Shown: positions 43,805 to 56,165, numbered from the stretch's first letter. The stretch is 64,000 bases of DNA from Sipunculus nudus (GCA_026874595.1 CM049307.1:76050643-76114642), one strand, 5' to 3'. Made by a program: numbers and translations. Notes: a model not told the origin generated them from the letters alone.

Positions 43805-45741
43805 TAACAAAATACAACATAGTGTAAATATACTTTTTTAGGGTCACAGATGGAAGTTCACCGCATATCAATAAGTTTTCTAATGTTAAATATAAACACT
43901 TAACGCGACGACTGACGTTTGGTAAAATGAGAGAAATAAAACTATTATTGCTTTCTTTTACAATATGAAAGTACCGTCCTCTGAAGCCCATCAGTTTCAA
44001 CAAACAAGGTTCGATCGACTTTTTTTTCGATTATTGTTTTAAATTATTTCACTTGTATTTGTTCTGTCCATTTTTGGAAAAAATATATATCTGTACATGA
44101 AAGATGTTTAAATTATTGCAATTATGATAAAAATATGAACTGAATGTACCTCCTTTGCATGCGATGACAAAATTTCACTTTTTTTGTTTACTTGTTTTTC
44201 TCTATATGAGCAGCTAACACAGTCGGGTCATCGTACCAGAAATGATCTAGAGTTACCTCTTTTTGCCTTATCTCCCTGTTTTGCTGTTCCTTTGTCTCTA
44301 CGTCACTTCCTTCCTGTACGATTAGATAGCAATGAGGAGCTTAACCACGTGCCTGTAATGCACTGATTTCATTAGTTGTGACGTATCATGTAATCACACT
44401 GCTGAAGGTCAACTCCTTCAGCCATATCGGTGGCAACAAGAAGATTTATCGAACCTATCTAATTGGAAAATGAAAGGAAGCCGGGTTCTTGTCAAAATTA
44501 AGCCTAGATGTAAAGAAATATTTATCCAAATACGGATTGAAGTCTTGTAAAAATATTATAGACAATTGTTAAAAGTGCAAAATGGTAATTGAGTTTATAA
44601 TCCATTTTAATTATTATTATTCATATATTTTGTTTTTATTTATTAAATCAAAAAAGTCTAGTCACCGTGCTTCTTTACGTAGATAAATCCTAAGCGTTTA
44701 TCTTATAATTAGTGACCGTGAGAAAAAAATGTGTTAAAAAAATGAAGACCAACAACTTTCTACTCAGCTCAAACAAGATTGGAAACAAATGTGCTCTCAT
44801 ATATAATATATATAAACATATATATATAAACTGGAAAGGTGCATTGTGATAATGATAACCCTGCCTTGGTCATCTTTTCTCTGGTGATTCTCTTTTTCTG
44901 TAGGAGCATCCTTATTGAAATAAGAAGTATGTTATAATCCGTGCAATCAACAAGGAATTTTAACTGTGGTTCTAACGTGGTAAAATATTGATACCAGTTC
45001 TCCCCCGTTTTATAATCATTTTATTTTTTCTTTCAATTGAAAAAGTAATAGGTTTAGTTCGAATGGTGTCCTCATTTGATGTTCCAAATCACTGTAAAAT
45101 GTTAGTGGCACAAAAAAAATGATGCAATATAAGTGAATCGATGCCTCAAAGCTCTTCATGAAATATAAGGGAAACTTAAAGTCATCAAGGCATTAAATGT
45201 TATCATCTAGTGGGACTGTCTTTATTCCTGTGTAGTCTTTCTCCTCGAAAATGAGGAAGGCAAAATTTCTGCCCATATTATAAACCAAACACAAAAGTTT
45301 ACTGACTTTTTTGTTAACCGATCCAATAACGTGAATAATTTTCTTCTTTCTTTTTAGACTAGAGTTACCACAATATGTCATCTTTGGGCTTAAACATTAA
45401 CTTGAGTATGGTATATAGATAGGATTGACTTGGCAGTATATTATGATATATTATTGATAATTTAGGGCAACAATTTAGGACGACTGGGACAAGGACCATA
45501 TCCTTGTATATGTATTGGTTACGGCGAAAGAACTGAGTAAAAATGTTATGCTATTAAGTGATTTCAGCATGATCTGTCCCAAAGTCAAACTGTCAAAATA
45601 AAACAGACATAACGTTAAAAATGCGCATGACGTTATGTCGCACGAAGATCTATAACTATAACCAATGATGACTTTCTGACATAATTAAAATTTGTTACAT
45701 TTCTCCCGACTTTGAGAAGAATAAATAAATTAAGTATTCAT

Positions 45742-46696
45742 CAATCCTTATTTGTCCCTCCAACTATTTTTTTAGCCCGGTAGATCACCTTTCTGAGGAG
45801 CAAATGACTGCAAATTCTCTGTGCGTGTAGATGGATTATGTATTCTATGATGGGCTGTTGCTAGACTTTCTGTTTCTGGGGCTCGCGGTTCTTCTTCGCC
45901 TGCATAGGAAACCTGTGTCCTCTCGGACGGGTTGCGGATCTTCTGTGCATGCAAAAGTATCCTGTGTCCCCTCCAGGCTGGTTGGAAGACGTTCTGTTTC
46001 AGGTCCGGTGCATGTAAAAAAAACTCCTGTATTCTCTGCGGGTTGGTTGTTCGTTGTGGTTCCTCTTCGCGTGTAGAGGAATCTTTCATTCCCTCGGGGC
46101 TTATTGGTGAACCTTCTGTTTTCGGTGTTCGCGGTTTCTCTGTAGGTCCAGGTGAATCCTGTATCCTCTTAAGGCTCGTTCGGGGACCTTCTGATTCAGG
46201 TCTTGTGCATGTAGAAGAATCCTGTGTCCTCTCCGGGCTGGTTGGTGGGCTTCCCTTTCTCTGAAGAAGAACCATCTGTTCTCTCCCGGTTATTCGGTGG
46301 ACCTTTCATTTCTCGTGCTCACGGTTGTGTACCATCTGTGTTGCTGTAGTGTTCTGTAGACTCTCCGTATGTGGTATTGGATGTATTTCAGCCTCGGCTT
46401 CCATTTCGTGCCCTTCTTCTGTGTTCTCTCCGAGTTGGTTTGTAGACCTTCCTTTTTTGGTGCTCGTGGTATCTCAGCTGGTGTGAAACTGTGGTTCTCC
46501 CCTTCCTGCGACGCAAATCATCCTTTTCTATTGTACGCAAATTTTCTGAGCGATAAGAAGAACCCTGTGTTCTCTCCCGGCTATTCGGTGGTCCTTCCAT
46601 AGCTGGTGCTCTCGGTTGTGGATCATCTGTGTTTGTTAAATTGTTCTGTACATGACTCTCCGCATGTGTTTGTTGTAGTTCAGCCTCGGCTTCCAT
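45742..46696 (-). repeat. Expanded and duplicated 72-bp repeat array of RLR-3 exon A
   Basis: Two copies of the exon start are visible, MEAEAELQQTHAES at 46696 and MEAEAEIHPIPHTES at about 46403, each preceded by a GH-coding word. Both are followed by repeat units such as PTSPERTQDSSTCT and PSERTQVSYAGEEEPRAPE. About ten units in total, spread over more than one frame, the longest array of the three copies. Confidence 0.75.
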
Positions 46697-46799
46697 ATCG
46701 TGTCCCAGCTTCCGTTTTTACCAATAGTTCTAGAATTTGGTAAGGTAGACCTATACCTCTGTATAACTTAAATTTGGAATCGTTTAAATGAAAATACCT

Positions 46800-48588
46800 C
46801 TCAGCTATTTATTACTAATATTATATATAAAAAAATCTCTCCGGGTTAAAAGTCTGATTGTCCCGAGAAAATACTTTAATTGTGAGCTGGCTAACCTTGA
46901 CCACAGACATTGTGCAAAATATCGCGGGATTACACAAAAATCGTTTGGAATAAAATAATATTTTGTCCGTTGAAGAGGTACGCTAAACGTGTTAGGAGAA
47001 CAAAATATTGGAGTATATCTTCTAGTGTAACGATTTCATAAATCACTCGTTATTACAAAAGGTGGGAAATGGGTTCAGGTTATGAACTGCCACAGAATAG
47101 ATAATATTGAATTGAACAAAGTTTAACGAACTTAATTTCCAACACCTTCGTTGCGTTTTTTTTATTCAAATAATTTCTTGTACTTTATTTCAAGGGAAAG
47201 TGTGTTAACAAGAACATCGTTTTCAATGTTTTAGTCACTTACAGGTGTAATAAATATATTCGCATTATAATGTTATAAAGCAGCTGTTTAATTACATCTG
47301 ATGTAACATGACAACTTGATGATATAAGGGAGAAAAAACAGCCATTTTTATTCGATTATCCAGTGCAGCGTTTTATCTCATTAGTCGTTTTGATATCGGG
47401 GAGAGTAACTCAACTAAATCCGCGTGTACGCGTTAAACCTTATTGGGATTTGTGCGATCCATCTGTGTAACACTGCGGGTTCACTTGAACAGATGCGTTT
47501 GCGGATGCGGCTAAGATTACAAATAAGCATGACGATAACCCTGTGTTGGGTCAGGCGTGCGGTTGCGGATACGTTTTTGCCAATCGCATCATGTAGCGGT
47601 AGGTACGGGACGTATGCAGAAATGTACGTAAACAAATAAATAGGTGGACACAGAACCTTACTTGCCATTCGAATATTTTACCTGTGATGACATAAGCTCA
47701 TCAGTTTAAAGAAAAGCACCTGTGGAGTATTCCTGCATCAGAGAGACTTCTATTTATGCTCAGACATACTTTTTCTTCATGTAATTGTAACTTCTGTACG
47801 AGATTGTGGTATGCTCCTTGTCGTTGTCTTCGCATATCACTGTCGTGACCTAACATCGGTTACTTCTGGAAATTTCATTATTTTTCATCATCATATTAGC
47901 TGCAGCAGCTTTAATAATATGTTCCTGATGTTACATGCTGGGTTCCATTTTGAAATAAAATGAAAAACCTCAGACCGCACTGACACACATAAAAGGAACG
48001 GTTGGCGTTATCTATGCGCTTTGATCAAATCAAAAACATAATGCACACGCACCACAGACGTAGCGTTATATGTAAACCTACACTCGTCTTCAGCAGTATG
48101 AAGTCGACGAACACTTATTGACAAACTCTTGACCCCAACCATGTTTATTACGGCAGTAAACGGTGACGGTCCCGGGCTCTACTTCAGAGAGCAGAAGGAA
48201 TTCGGTGTTTTTTTAATCTCCGATCGCACTGTTATTACCGTATTTGCACACCAACAACTACAGCTTGTTCCGTGAATGGAACGACTACTGATGAAATGCG
48301 AAAGGGACATTTAACTTTACTTTACGTAAAGAAAAACAAACAAATATCAAATATAACCGCCAGTTGGTCACCTCACTTGCCTCGGTATTACAAACTGACA
48401 TGTCCCGAAATTTGGATTAGGTGAGCCAGCATATGTCTGATGGCAGCTGTAAACGACTTGCACATTGTGCCTATACCTTGGACAAAACAAAATTAAAACA
48501 TACAACACAGCATAGCACAAACAATCGTCTTACTAAATAAGCAGTTTATCAGAAGATTAGTCGAGGAACTTTAATCAAGCACACGTAC
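46800..48588 (-). other. RLR-3 intron 1 remnant
   Basis: Non-coding. Homologous to RLR-2 intron 1: CATCATGTAGCGGTAGGTAC at about 47586 and GGTCCCGGGCTCTACTTCAG at about 48169 match 40636 and 41277. The RLR-2 minisatellite is missing. Confidence 0.55.
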
Positions 48589-48795
48589 CTACAGGAGTTT
48601 TATCTGTTGCTGCATGTCTGGATGGAAATGTCATTTGATAAATTTCCGGTGCCGGCAAATTCTGGGAAATATTACAAATACATGCTGCCATCTGGCAACA
48701 GATTTTTAAAGTAAACACAGAAGTGCTCTCGAAAACACCATATAATGATTCAATAAAAACACGTTTTGAATAAGTGGAAGGCATGTTCCGTTCAG
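48589..48795 (-). promoter_or_regulatory. RLR-3 putative leader exon with splice donor
   Basis: Ends CTCCTGTAG|GTACGTGTG. An ATG at 48784 opens 65 codons in phase 1, the same as RLR-1 and RLR-2. The leader is better preserved than the coding exons of this pseudogene. Confidence 0.5.
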
Positions 48796-49045
48796 GTAAA
48801 ATTTTGCCTTGGAACATCAACATTCAAACACGAAATTAACCTCCGTACCCATAGATATGAATAAATTGTACAAGGCCTCATGTGACATTGGATTGAAACC
48901 GTTAAGCCTGATTAAAAGTAACATTCCTTATATACGGAAAGCGGAATGCGGCATGCCGAATGCGTTTAAAGAAATACCATACGGCAGCATGCATGTTTTT
49001 TATGTGTTGCTCCTGGATACCAGGCGGAATCGGCAAGAAAAAGAT

Positions 49046-49049
<4 letters not shown>

Positions 49050-49109
<60 letters not shown>
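49050..49109. repeat. (TA)n microsatellite
   Basis: TA tract of about 60 bp in the RLR-3/RLR-4 spacer. Confidence 0.95.
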
Positions 49110-49114
<5 letters not shown>

Positions 49115-49794
49115 ATAAATATTTTCTATAATCTTGTATAAAACTGGTTTTTCATAGAAAAATTATGTTTCTGTTTCAAATTTAAACATTTAAATGGGTT
49201 TGGATGCAAGTGCTTATATACTTAAGATCAAAAGTCCGTCCAAGGATATATGCATGTCTGTCCCATGACATATTGTAATACGAGAATATTCATATACAAC
49301 AAAAAGAAAGAAGTGCTGCACACTGTAATAATAATTAGTCATTCATTTATATTCTCATCATATCTTATGAAAACTGCATTAAGATCAGATGTCCATTATT
49401 GGCACTTATGCCACTTATATCATTTTTATGTATAAATGTTTGTGTGAAATAACATTGAAATAAAAACAAATTAAACTCGTATCTGCAGTGCAAACTTTTA
49501 TCAATGAACAATATATAGATATAGCACCTGACCCAGTTGTGTACCTACAATACATCCTAACTGCACACATGCTATTTAAAATCTAAATAACCCTGTTTGT
49601 ACCAGTAAAGAAAGGTCAGTGTTAAATTTAGATTATTAGGAAATGTTGATAGACTGCTAATTTGTAAAATAAGAGGGGAATCCATTTTTATACACACCGC
49701 AGTCTTGCTAACAATGGGAAATAGCGGTATTCGAACACCAATAAACCATTCAGGTGTCTGTTAAGAATGAAGTTTTATCTTCCTGACAAAAAAA

Positions 49795-50030
49795 ACGGAG
49801 TTTGCGCCAGTCGCGCCCTCAAAGTACTAAGTGCGCCGGGTCCTTTGCCTGTAGCCAAGTTACCCGAGAGTGTTCAAATTTGTGCCGCACTTTCTCGCGG
49901 GGTGTGTGTTGGGGGGGGGGGGGGGGCCTTGGAGCAAGTACTCGTCTGAGTACACCCCTGATCCTACAGGCCTCTGTGGATCAAACCCGGCAACATTCCA
50001 GCTGCCTCCCCAGACTTTGCTCTGGCTCCT
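49795..50030 (+). repeat. Dispersed repeat D1, copy 2
   Basis: TTGCGCCAGTCGCGCCCTCA..AGTGCGCC..GTTCAAATT..GAGTACACCC..GGATCAAACCCGG matches the reverse complement of 28035-28260. A poly-G tract of about 16 lies at 49911-49926. Confidence 0.55.
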
Positions 50031-50270
50031 CCAATTAAGTAAAGTAATAGCCTGGGCTCTTTGTTTATTGTACTTTAAACAGTTGATTTCGAATTAGTTT
50101 GGATCAGGCTAATGTTTGTTAATCGAAGGTTTTGCTCGAACCTTATGATGTACCAGCCTCTATTAATTTTAAATATTATGGACTCGGTTCATCATGCTGC
50201 ATGGGCGAAAGTATTAAACTATGAATGTGTGTGTTTGTGTACAAATTGTGTTTTGGGATACTCAGTAATT

Positions 50271-50272
<2 letters not shown>

Positions 50273-50342
<70 letters not shown>
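50273..50342. repeat. (TA)n microsatellite
   Basis: TA tract of about 70 bp. Confidence 0.95.
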
Positions 50343-50344
<2 letters not shown>

Positions 50345-50349
50345 CCATA

Positions 50350-51658
50350 TCCACATGTGATTTGTCAAATGTATTTAGATTGAGACTTTGAAAATCAGAA
50401 TTCATCCTCTTTTCCTGTAATCTGGTATCATAACAGAAACGACTTAACCTTTATCTTTTCTCAATTATCCAATAATGAATTCACATTTTGTGTAAATGTT
50501 TGGTATATCGGTTTATAGTAAATATAGCATTATTACCCATTTTGAAAAATACGATTCGTGAATGTCATTAAATCTACAAAATTTGTGATTTTACGGAAAC
50601 TACACTGTACATATCGTCTCATCCTTCTAATCATCTGTGCTACTCTTAAGGAAATGTAGGTGGTGCCAACGACATGCATAATGTATTGAGCATTCTGTAC
50701 GCGTGATATTCTTTTGCGTGATATCACAAGAGCCCTAACTGAGTGAGTAAAACCCCTCCAAAACCCTGGAAAAATTGCTGCACATGTAAGTATGTAAGAT
50801 CACCTTTTCCGCATCATTTTTTGTTGCCAAAGTTGCCAAAAAAGGAGGAAAATGACAAAAACAAACAAACGATATTGGAATTTGGCTTATGTGCCTGGCT
50901 TGTGATAAATATATTCTGATTATAACCATCCCTTCCATCTTCCTCATTCCAATTTAAAATTATAACAGAGCCCGATGAAATTTTTTATAATAAAAAATTC
51001 AGGTCATTCTCTTACTAACTCGTTTAATTAGGCCTCACGGTTTTAATCTGAGTCCATAGAAAAGGCATTTCTGACGCTTAGTATTTCACTTTTTCTGTTT
51101 TTTTTTATGTTAAACATTTTCTAATATGTGACAAGTTGGCAATTAAGAGCTTATTGTAAAGTGAAAAATATTATCTCGTTTCCTCACACTGAATCTCCTC
51201 TTACAGTCATTCCATTGCCACATCGGTTGTCAAGAAGTCTAATCTCTGACTTTACGAACGCAAATTCCATTCTTATACATTATCTATTACTAGTATGTTA
51301 TAGTAAATAACACCAAACGTCTTTTGCAGTTTAATTACATCTGTTGGCACAGAGGTTTATATCGTGTTTTAATATAAATAAACAGAGGTGCCGAAACATT
51401 TAGAATAGTGTGCGTGATCGTGAGAGTGTCGGAAGTATACATAAGAACAACCCCGTCTACGTTCGGCTAATAATGTCCAGAACTTTTCTCCGTTATCTGT
51501 AACATTTTAGTATTTACTTATACGATACAGGAGGGCGACAACCATTCATTGAACTTACTGAAACCATTTATGTCACAATCTGGAAAATTATTTACAGATC
51601 GGCAAAAATGATCGCCATGAAAATTATATCATTGTCCAAGACCTTATGATAAAACGTT

Positions 51659-51660
<2 letters not shown>
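50350..51660. other. Spacer, no gene recognised
   Basis: AT-rich. No open frame with recognisable similarity and no repeat I could match elsewhere in the window. Confidence 0.4.

Positions 51661-51661
<1 letters not shown>

Positions 51662-51721
<60 letters not shown>
51662..51721. repeat. (TA)n microsatellite
   Basis: TA tract of 60 bp. Confidence 0.95.
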
Positions 51722-51725
<4 letters not shown>

Positions 51726-52155
51726 AATATACAATATTTTTTCTCATCTCTTAATGTTTAAAGACCAAATATTTACTAGAAGGGAACATGCCTATCACTA
51801 ATTCAAGCCGTGTTTTTATGGAAAAAGAAGACATCTTTACTCTTTAGGGGGAGTTACGATAGAAAGTTACGACACGAAAATGTTGTGCATGCTTGAAGAA
51901 ATACGATTCGATACGAAACCAAGATCTTAGGACTTCGCAGCGTATTTCAACATGTACGTTGTGATAGGAAGCCAAGTAATTCGTATCCAGTCCTGCTTCT
52001 TATCATGTCGTATCCGAATTTAGGACGAGTATACGCTGGGCTTAATGCGAATTACCGCTAAAAAATCTTACAGCCATATCTTAATTTTATTTGATAATAG
52101 GTCTTATTACCCTTATCGACCTATTATGTGATTAAGGCGGCTTTCTCGAAGTCAT

Positions 52156-52312
52156 GTATTCCGTTGCCAGCAAAACGGATCAAACCCAAGCGAGGACCGC
52201 ACAGAGCAAACTTGAAGTTGTTACATTTTGTTTTGAATTACAGCACATTGGCCCTTTCTCTCTTTGGAGGCTGTGGAAGAGGTGAGGTTCCCGTTTTGCT
52301 GGCAACGGATAC
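52156..52312. repeat. Short element with 22-bp inverted ends
   Basis: GTATTCCGTTGCCAGCAAAA at 52156 and its inverse CCGTTTTGCTGGCAACGGAT at 52291 match over 22 bp with one extra T on the left. They enclose about 112 bp with no further pairing. Compatible with a small MITE or a cruciform-forming site. No clear target duplication. Confidence 0.6.
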
Positions 52313-52478
52313 ATAGCTAAGATAAACAAAATCCCAAGGTTCTAGTCTGGACTAAAATAACTAGAGGTTCTAGTATAAAAACTGAATGTAATCACTACTT
52401 TTGTGAATTTCCACTTCCTTCTGCAGTTACAATGATGAAAATATTTCCTTTGTCAGTTAACATATTGTCCGTATTCTG

Positions 52479-52480
<2 letters not shown>

Positions 52481-52561
<81 letters not shown>
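52481..52561. repeat. (TA)n microsatellite
   Basis: TA tract of about 80 bp, the longest in the window. Confidence 0.95.
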
Positions 52562-52564
<3 letters not shown>

Positions 52565-53372
52565 CACCCTCTAAGTGACATTTTTCTTGTTAACACACTG
52601 TCCCCAGAAAATAAAGTGTAGGTAAATATGTAAATGAAAATAAAAACGCAAAAGAAGGGACAATAACGTTCGTTCAACAATTTTCTCTTCAAACTGAACT
52701 GTTCTGTGGCAGTTCTTAACTTGAACCCACCAATCTGGTGTATAACGAGTCATTTATGTTATTTTTACACTCTTTCAACACTTCTTTCTCCTTACATAGG
52801 TTTATTGTGCCTGTTCAATTCCAAATGCTTCTTTGCATGTGTACAGCCGTGAAATACTGCACGAACTGTCATTTTTGTTTCCCGTGGATGGCAGACCTCA
52901 ATCTTGAGAGAATATCTATATAATAATAATAATACATATAATAATAATGCGAAATGTTTTATTCGTTTTTAACGATTCCACTTTTCCTTCTTCAGAATCA
53001 GACCTCTCGGTTTTTTAAAATATAAGCTTTATCTTTGCGGTGTTCTATTTGTTAAAACTATTTTTAATGATTATTTTGGCTCTCGATTTGTTCATTTTTG
53101 TAAAGATACTTATATGAGGTACAAATGTAATGCAGTTTGGGGTAACAAATAACCAAAGTTTCATTGCAGGTAGCTATTTTTGGTCATCTTTAAGATCTTA
53201 TGTGCCGGTCGGTAGGTTGCAAATGTTAGCTTTGTGCTGGCAAAGAGAAGCCCGTCCCGGCTTCCCCGGACAGGCGCCCACTTGCGTGGCTTTAACATCA
53301 CTATTAAATAATCCATAATTGATATGTTTGGTGTTACGATTTCAATTTGTAACAGAGCTATTCGTACGTGAG

Positions 53373-53375
<3 letters not shown>
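52565..53375. other. Spacer, no gene recognised
   Basis: AT-rich, with a short (TAA)n-like stretch near 52922-52947. Nothing else supported. Confidence 0.35.

Positions 53376-53377
<2 letters not shown>

Positions 53378-53424
<47 letters not shown>
53378..53424. repeat. (TA)n tail at the 3' end of SINE S2
   Basis: TA tract directly following the AAATAAATAAAG 3' end of the minus-strand S2 copy. Confidence 0.9.
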
Positions 53425-53428
<4 letters not shown>

Positions 53429-53660
53429 TTATTTATTTTACATGGATTGTACAACTAGTTATAATAACTAATACAAGACACTCTCCATGGCTCGGATGTT
53501 GGCGCTCGGTAGTCAGTAAGGGTAGAGGAAACCGGAGGACCTGGAGAAAACCACCGACCTTGGACGGGCAACTATAACCCACTCTCATAGCCTCGCCTGG
53601 GATCGAACCTCGGTCGCCAGCGGTGAGGGCCGAGCGTTTTACCTCTCAGCTGTCCAGGTC

Positions 53661-53662
<2 letters not shown>
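53425..53662 (-). mobile_element. SINE family S2, full-length copy
   Basis: The minus strand starts GGGACCTGGACAGCTGAGAG (A-box-like), then GAGGTTCGATCCCAGG (B box), then GCCCGTCCAAGGTCGGTGG and TTTTCTCCAGGTCCTCCGG, and ends GTAAAATAAATAAAGTTTA. About 238 bp, flanked on both sides by (TA)n. The head is closest in style to a long-variable-arm tRNA (Leu or Ser type), which is inference. Confidence 0.75.

Positions 53663-53727
<65 letters not shown>
53662..53727. repeat. (TA)n tract abutting SINE S2 head
   Basis: TA tract of about 65 bp immediately 5' (minus sense) of the S2 head. Confidence 0.95.
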
Positions 53728-53729
<2 letters not shown>

Positions 53730-53734
<5 letters not shown>

Positions 53735-54354
53735 TAATTTTCAATAAATGACCTGTGTAACACAAACATCTGATACACAGGTGACCAACAACTGACATTA
53801 AAAATGTAATATTTGTTTATTTGTAGAAAACTTATTTGCAGGACATATTCAACTGAACAATTTCCAAAGATACTTTTTTTTATTAAATTCAATAATGATC
53901 TTTACATGATAATGTATAGTTTAAACATGATATATTTGCACTAGATTTACAACATTCTCGACTTAAAACGTGCATGATACAAACATGTGTATATATAAAA
54001 TACGTAAACTCTTAAGATATAAGCCGCCCTTTAAACAGTCTGCATGTGCAAATCTTCTCTGAAAAAGATGAAGATTGATGATCAATGTGGTTAACGCGGA
54101 CAGATGGGAACTCGACCGTGGAATTTGGCTCTGAAATCCTGTGACTCTCTCGGCTTGTCATTCCTGTTTTCACTTTCATTTACCTTTATCAATAATTTAT
54201 GTAATGAATATCTAACACAATTATTAGATTACCTGATCACTGATACTGATGTCTATATATAGCACATATATTTGGCACTATTATGGAACAACGCTGAGAA
54301 GCAAATTATTAGTTATTTGCGCACATTTTTTTAATATATATATATATAAATATA

Positions 54355-54407
<53 letters not shown>

Positions 54408-55020
54408 CATCGTATAGAGATAACACTTAAACATGCAATATATGTAAATTATTTATCTGTAATAAATTTATTTTCACCCCATTTTCAATTCAACGGTTTC
54501 AATAGAATCCTTTTTTCATTAAGTCAATATTGACATATATAATAATGTTTAATTTGTTGATTATATGCATTCGATTGAAATGTTAAACACAAAAAATACC
54601 TCTAGACACAAGCGAGGCCTTTTCTGAAATGATGCTATAAGATGATTAATGCTAACGATAGCTAACCCGACCTATGGGACTGAATAATGACCCTCCAGTC
54701 TTAACTACCATGTCTACTTTTTTCATATATGTACTAGTTTTAATTACTGGCGCTGACGCCTGATACATATATTTTTTACTGGTTACCATTAGGATACAAT
54801 GCCAAGAAACAAATGATTAATTGTTAGACATCTGTTGTACATTTGGTTAATATTTCAACAAGTCTTTGGCGGACATGTGCAATATGTGATGAAATGATCT
54901 GTAAAGTAATCCGATGGTTTGCAAATAAATAAACCTTTGTATTGTGTCTATTGTGTGTTACCTTATTTAGCTCGTACGTTTACGCTTATATTTATAGGAA
55001 TTCCGTCATGATAAATATAA
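53730..55020. other. Spacer with (TA)n at 54333-54405
   Basis: AT-rich. One interrupted TA tract at 54333-54405. No gene or element recognised in the rest. Confidence 0.4.
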
Positions 55021-55021
55021 C

Positions 55022-55205
55022 TTTCAACATCTTAGACGTAGTCTAGTGGATAGGGCGTAGGACTAAGGAGCAGAAATTCCCAGATTTGAATTCCACATAC
55101 CCTGGGAGACAGAATGGGAAATTCTTATATACAGCCTCAGAGACTTGTATACTCTGGCTTAGTGGCCGTTATCACGTCATCATTCGACAACTTGAAAATC
55201 TAACC
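55022..55205 (+). mobile_element. tRNA-derived SINE, third type (S3)
   Basis: The head CGTAGTCTAGTGGATAGGGC (A-box-like) and CCCAGATTTGAATTCCAC (B-box-like) are spaced as in a tRNA. The body includes GGCCGTTATCACGTCATCAT and TCGACAACTTGAAAATC. Single copy in the window. Confidence 0.55.
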
Positions 55206-55329
55206 TAACAGAAGCGTTCAATTATTTTAAACTAGATATATAAATTCTCAGGAATGCAGGTCTCTGTCATGTGTGGAACACTCCTTAACCCGTGTTTTCT
55301 TTCATCTGGTTGTCCACATTCTCAGGTCC

Positions 55330-55590
55330 ATTGGTGCATAATTTTGCATCAACTTATTGGGCCTATATTCCAATGTTCAATCGGTATATATGACTGCACA
55401 TTTGTGAATATTCTTGGAAGTCCTTCCTGTATTCGGATCATGTGCTGGATTCACACCAAATCTAATCAGTTCTGGCCAATTCCCGAGGTATTCACTGAAA
55501 ACTTCATGGTATTCCGTGATTGCGTTAGTTATGTTGTGTACAAACACACATACACGAACTGGATTTGAAGGCATACCCTCCTGGCGGAGG
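55330..55590 (+). repeat. Dispersed repeat GG1, second copy
   Basis: Includes CCTGTATTCGGATCATGTGC, TTCACTGAAAACTTCATGG, TTATGTTGTGTACAAACACA and the end CCTCCTGGCGGAGGC. It is the inverse orientation of the copy at 820-1108. Confidence 0.5.
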
Positions 55591-55968
55591 CAAAAATCAC
55601 GGAAACATGAGCTGATTAGAATTCTATCTAAAATATACGTATAAAAATATAACATTTTTTAAAAAGATAGCCAAATAAAATATATTAGATATGCAATGTG
55701 ATAAAAGGCACAGTCCTCTGAAATCATTAAATACCTTGTAGTCATATTAACGTAGACACTGTCGTACTCGAAACATAGTTAATAAGCCGTCATGCTACAC
55801 TCTCTAAGAATAATGACCGCATTGACCGTATATGAAAGGGCCAAGTGTTTCGGAGTCACCGACGTCTTCATTGATTAGTCTTTGAAGTTGGTGATATTTG
55901 CATAAAAAAATAACACAATGGCTCACATACGCTTCGTGAAAGTATTATGATTATGAAGTTCTTTTTTT

Positions 55969-56165
55969 TTATTCGTCAACCGCCTCTTCTTCAACACGGA
56001 AAGGGACCGTACCCCAGCTTTTACAATTTATGAGTCGGTTGCCGCCCAGATCAAACATGATCCGTTGTCTGCTCAGAACGTACCCTTCCTGTCGTGTTCC
56101 CTCTCGAAACTGTACAATCTGTCCCAGTTTCCTAGAACACACGTCATCTCCACAGAGGATTTCAC
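55969..56165 (-). CDS. RLR-4 exon F: second half of regulatory domain and stop
   Basis: Encodes GEILCGDDVCSRKLGQIVQF, then EGYVLSRQRIMFDLGG and WGTVPFRVEEEAVDE. It is 197 nt, the same as RLR-1 and RLR-2. The acceptor is TTTAAG. The stop TAA lies in an AATAAA hexamer, as in RLR-2. Confidence 0.9.

Larger units (their letters stand above)
43382..46758 (-). pseudogene. RLR-3: decayed RIG-I-like receptor copy
   Basis: Segmental duplicate of the RLR-2 block (about 43040-48820 against 33640-41790). Remnants on the minus strand: exon A 46758-45742 with repeats but internally duplicated and frame-broken; exon B 45253-44865, only the last third (helicase insert), with Walker A and DECH deleted; exon C reduced to its first 24 nt (44503-44480), fused by deletion to the end of the C-D intron; exon D 44454-44192 with an internal deletion and a stop after the motif VI region; exon E 43628-43382 with a frame shift in its linker but CIQC kept; exon F absent. 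The exon A donor GTGAAT of RLR-2 is ATGAAT here, and the exon B donor is GC. It cannot make a helicase. A transcript giving small RNAs or an N-terminal peptide is not excluded. Confidence 0.85.

Noticed and set aside
49050-49109. Open frames encoding IYIYIY peptides, here and at other (TA)n tracts
   Set aside because: Direct translations of TA dinucleotide repeats.
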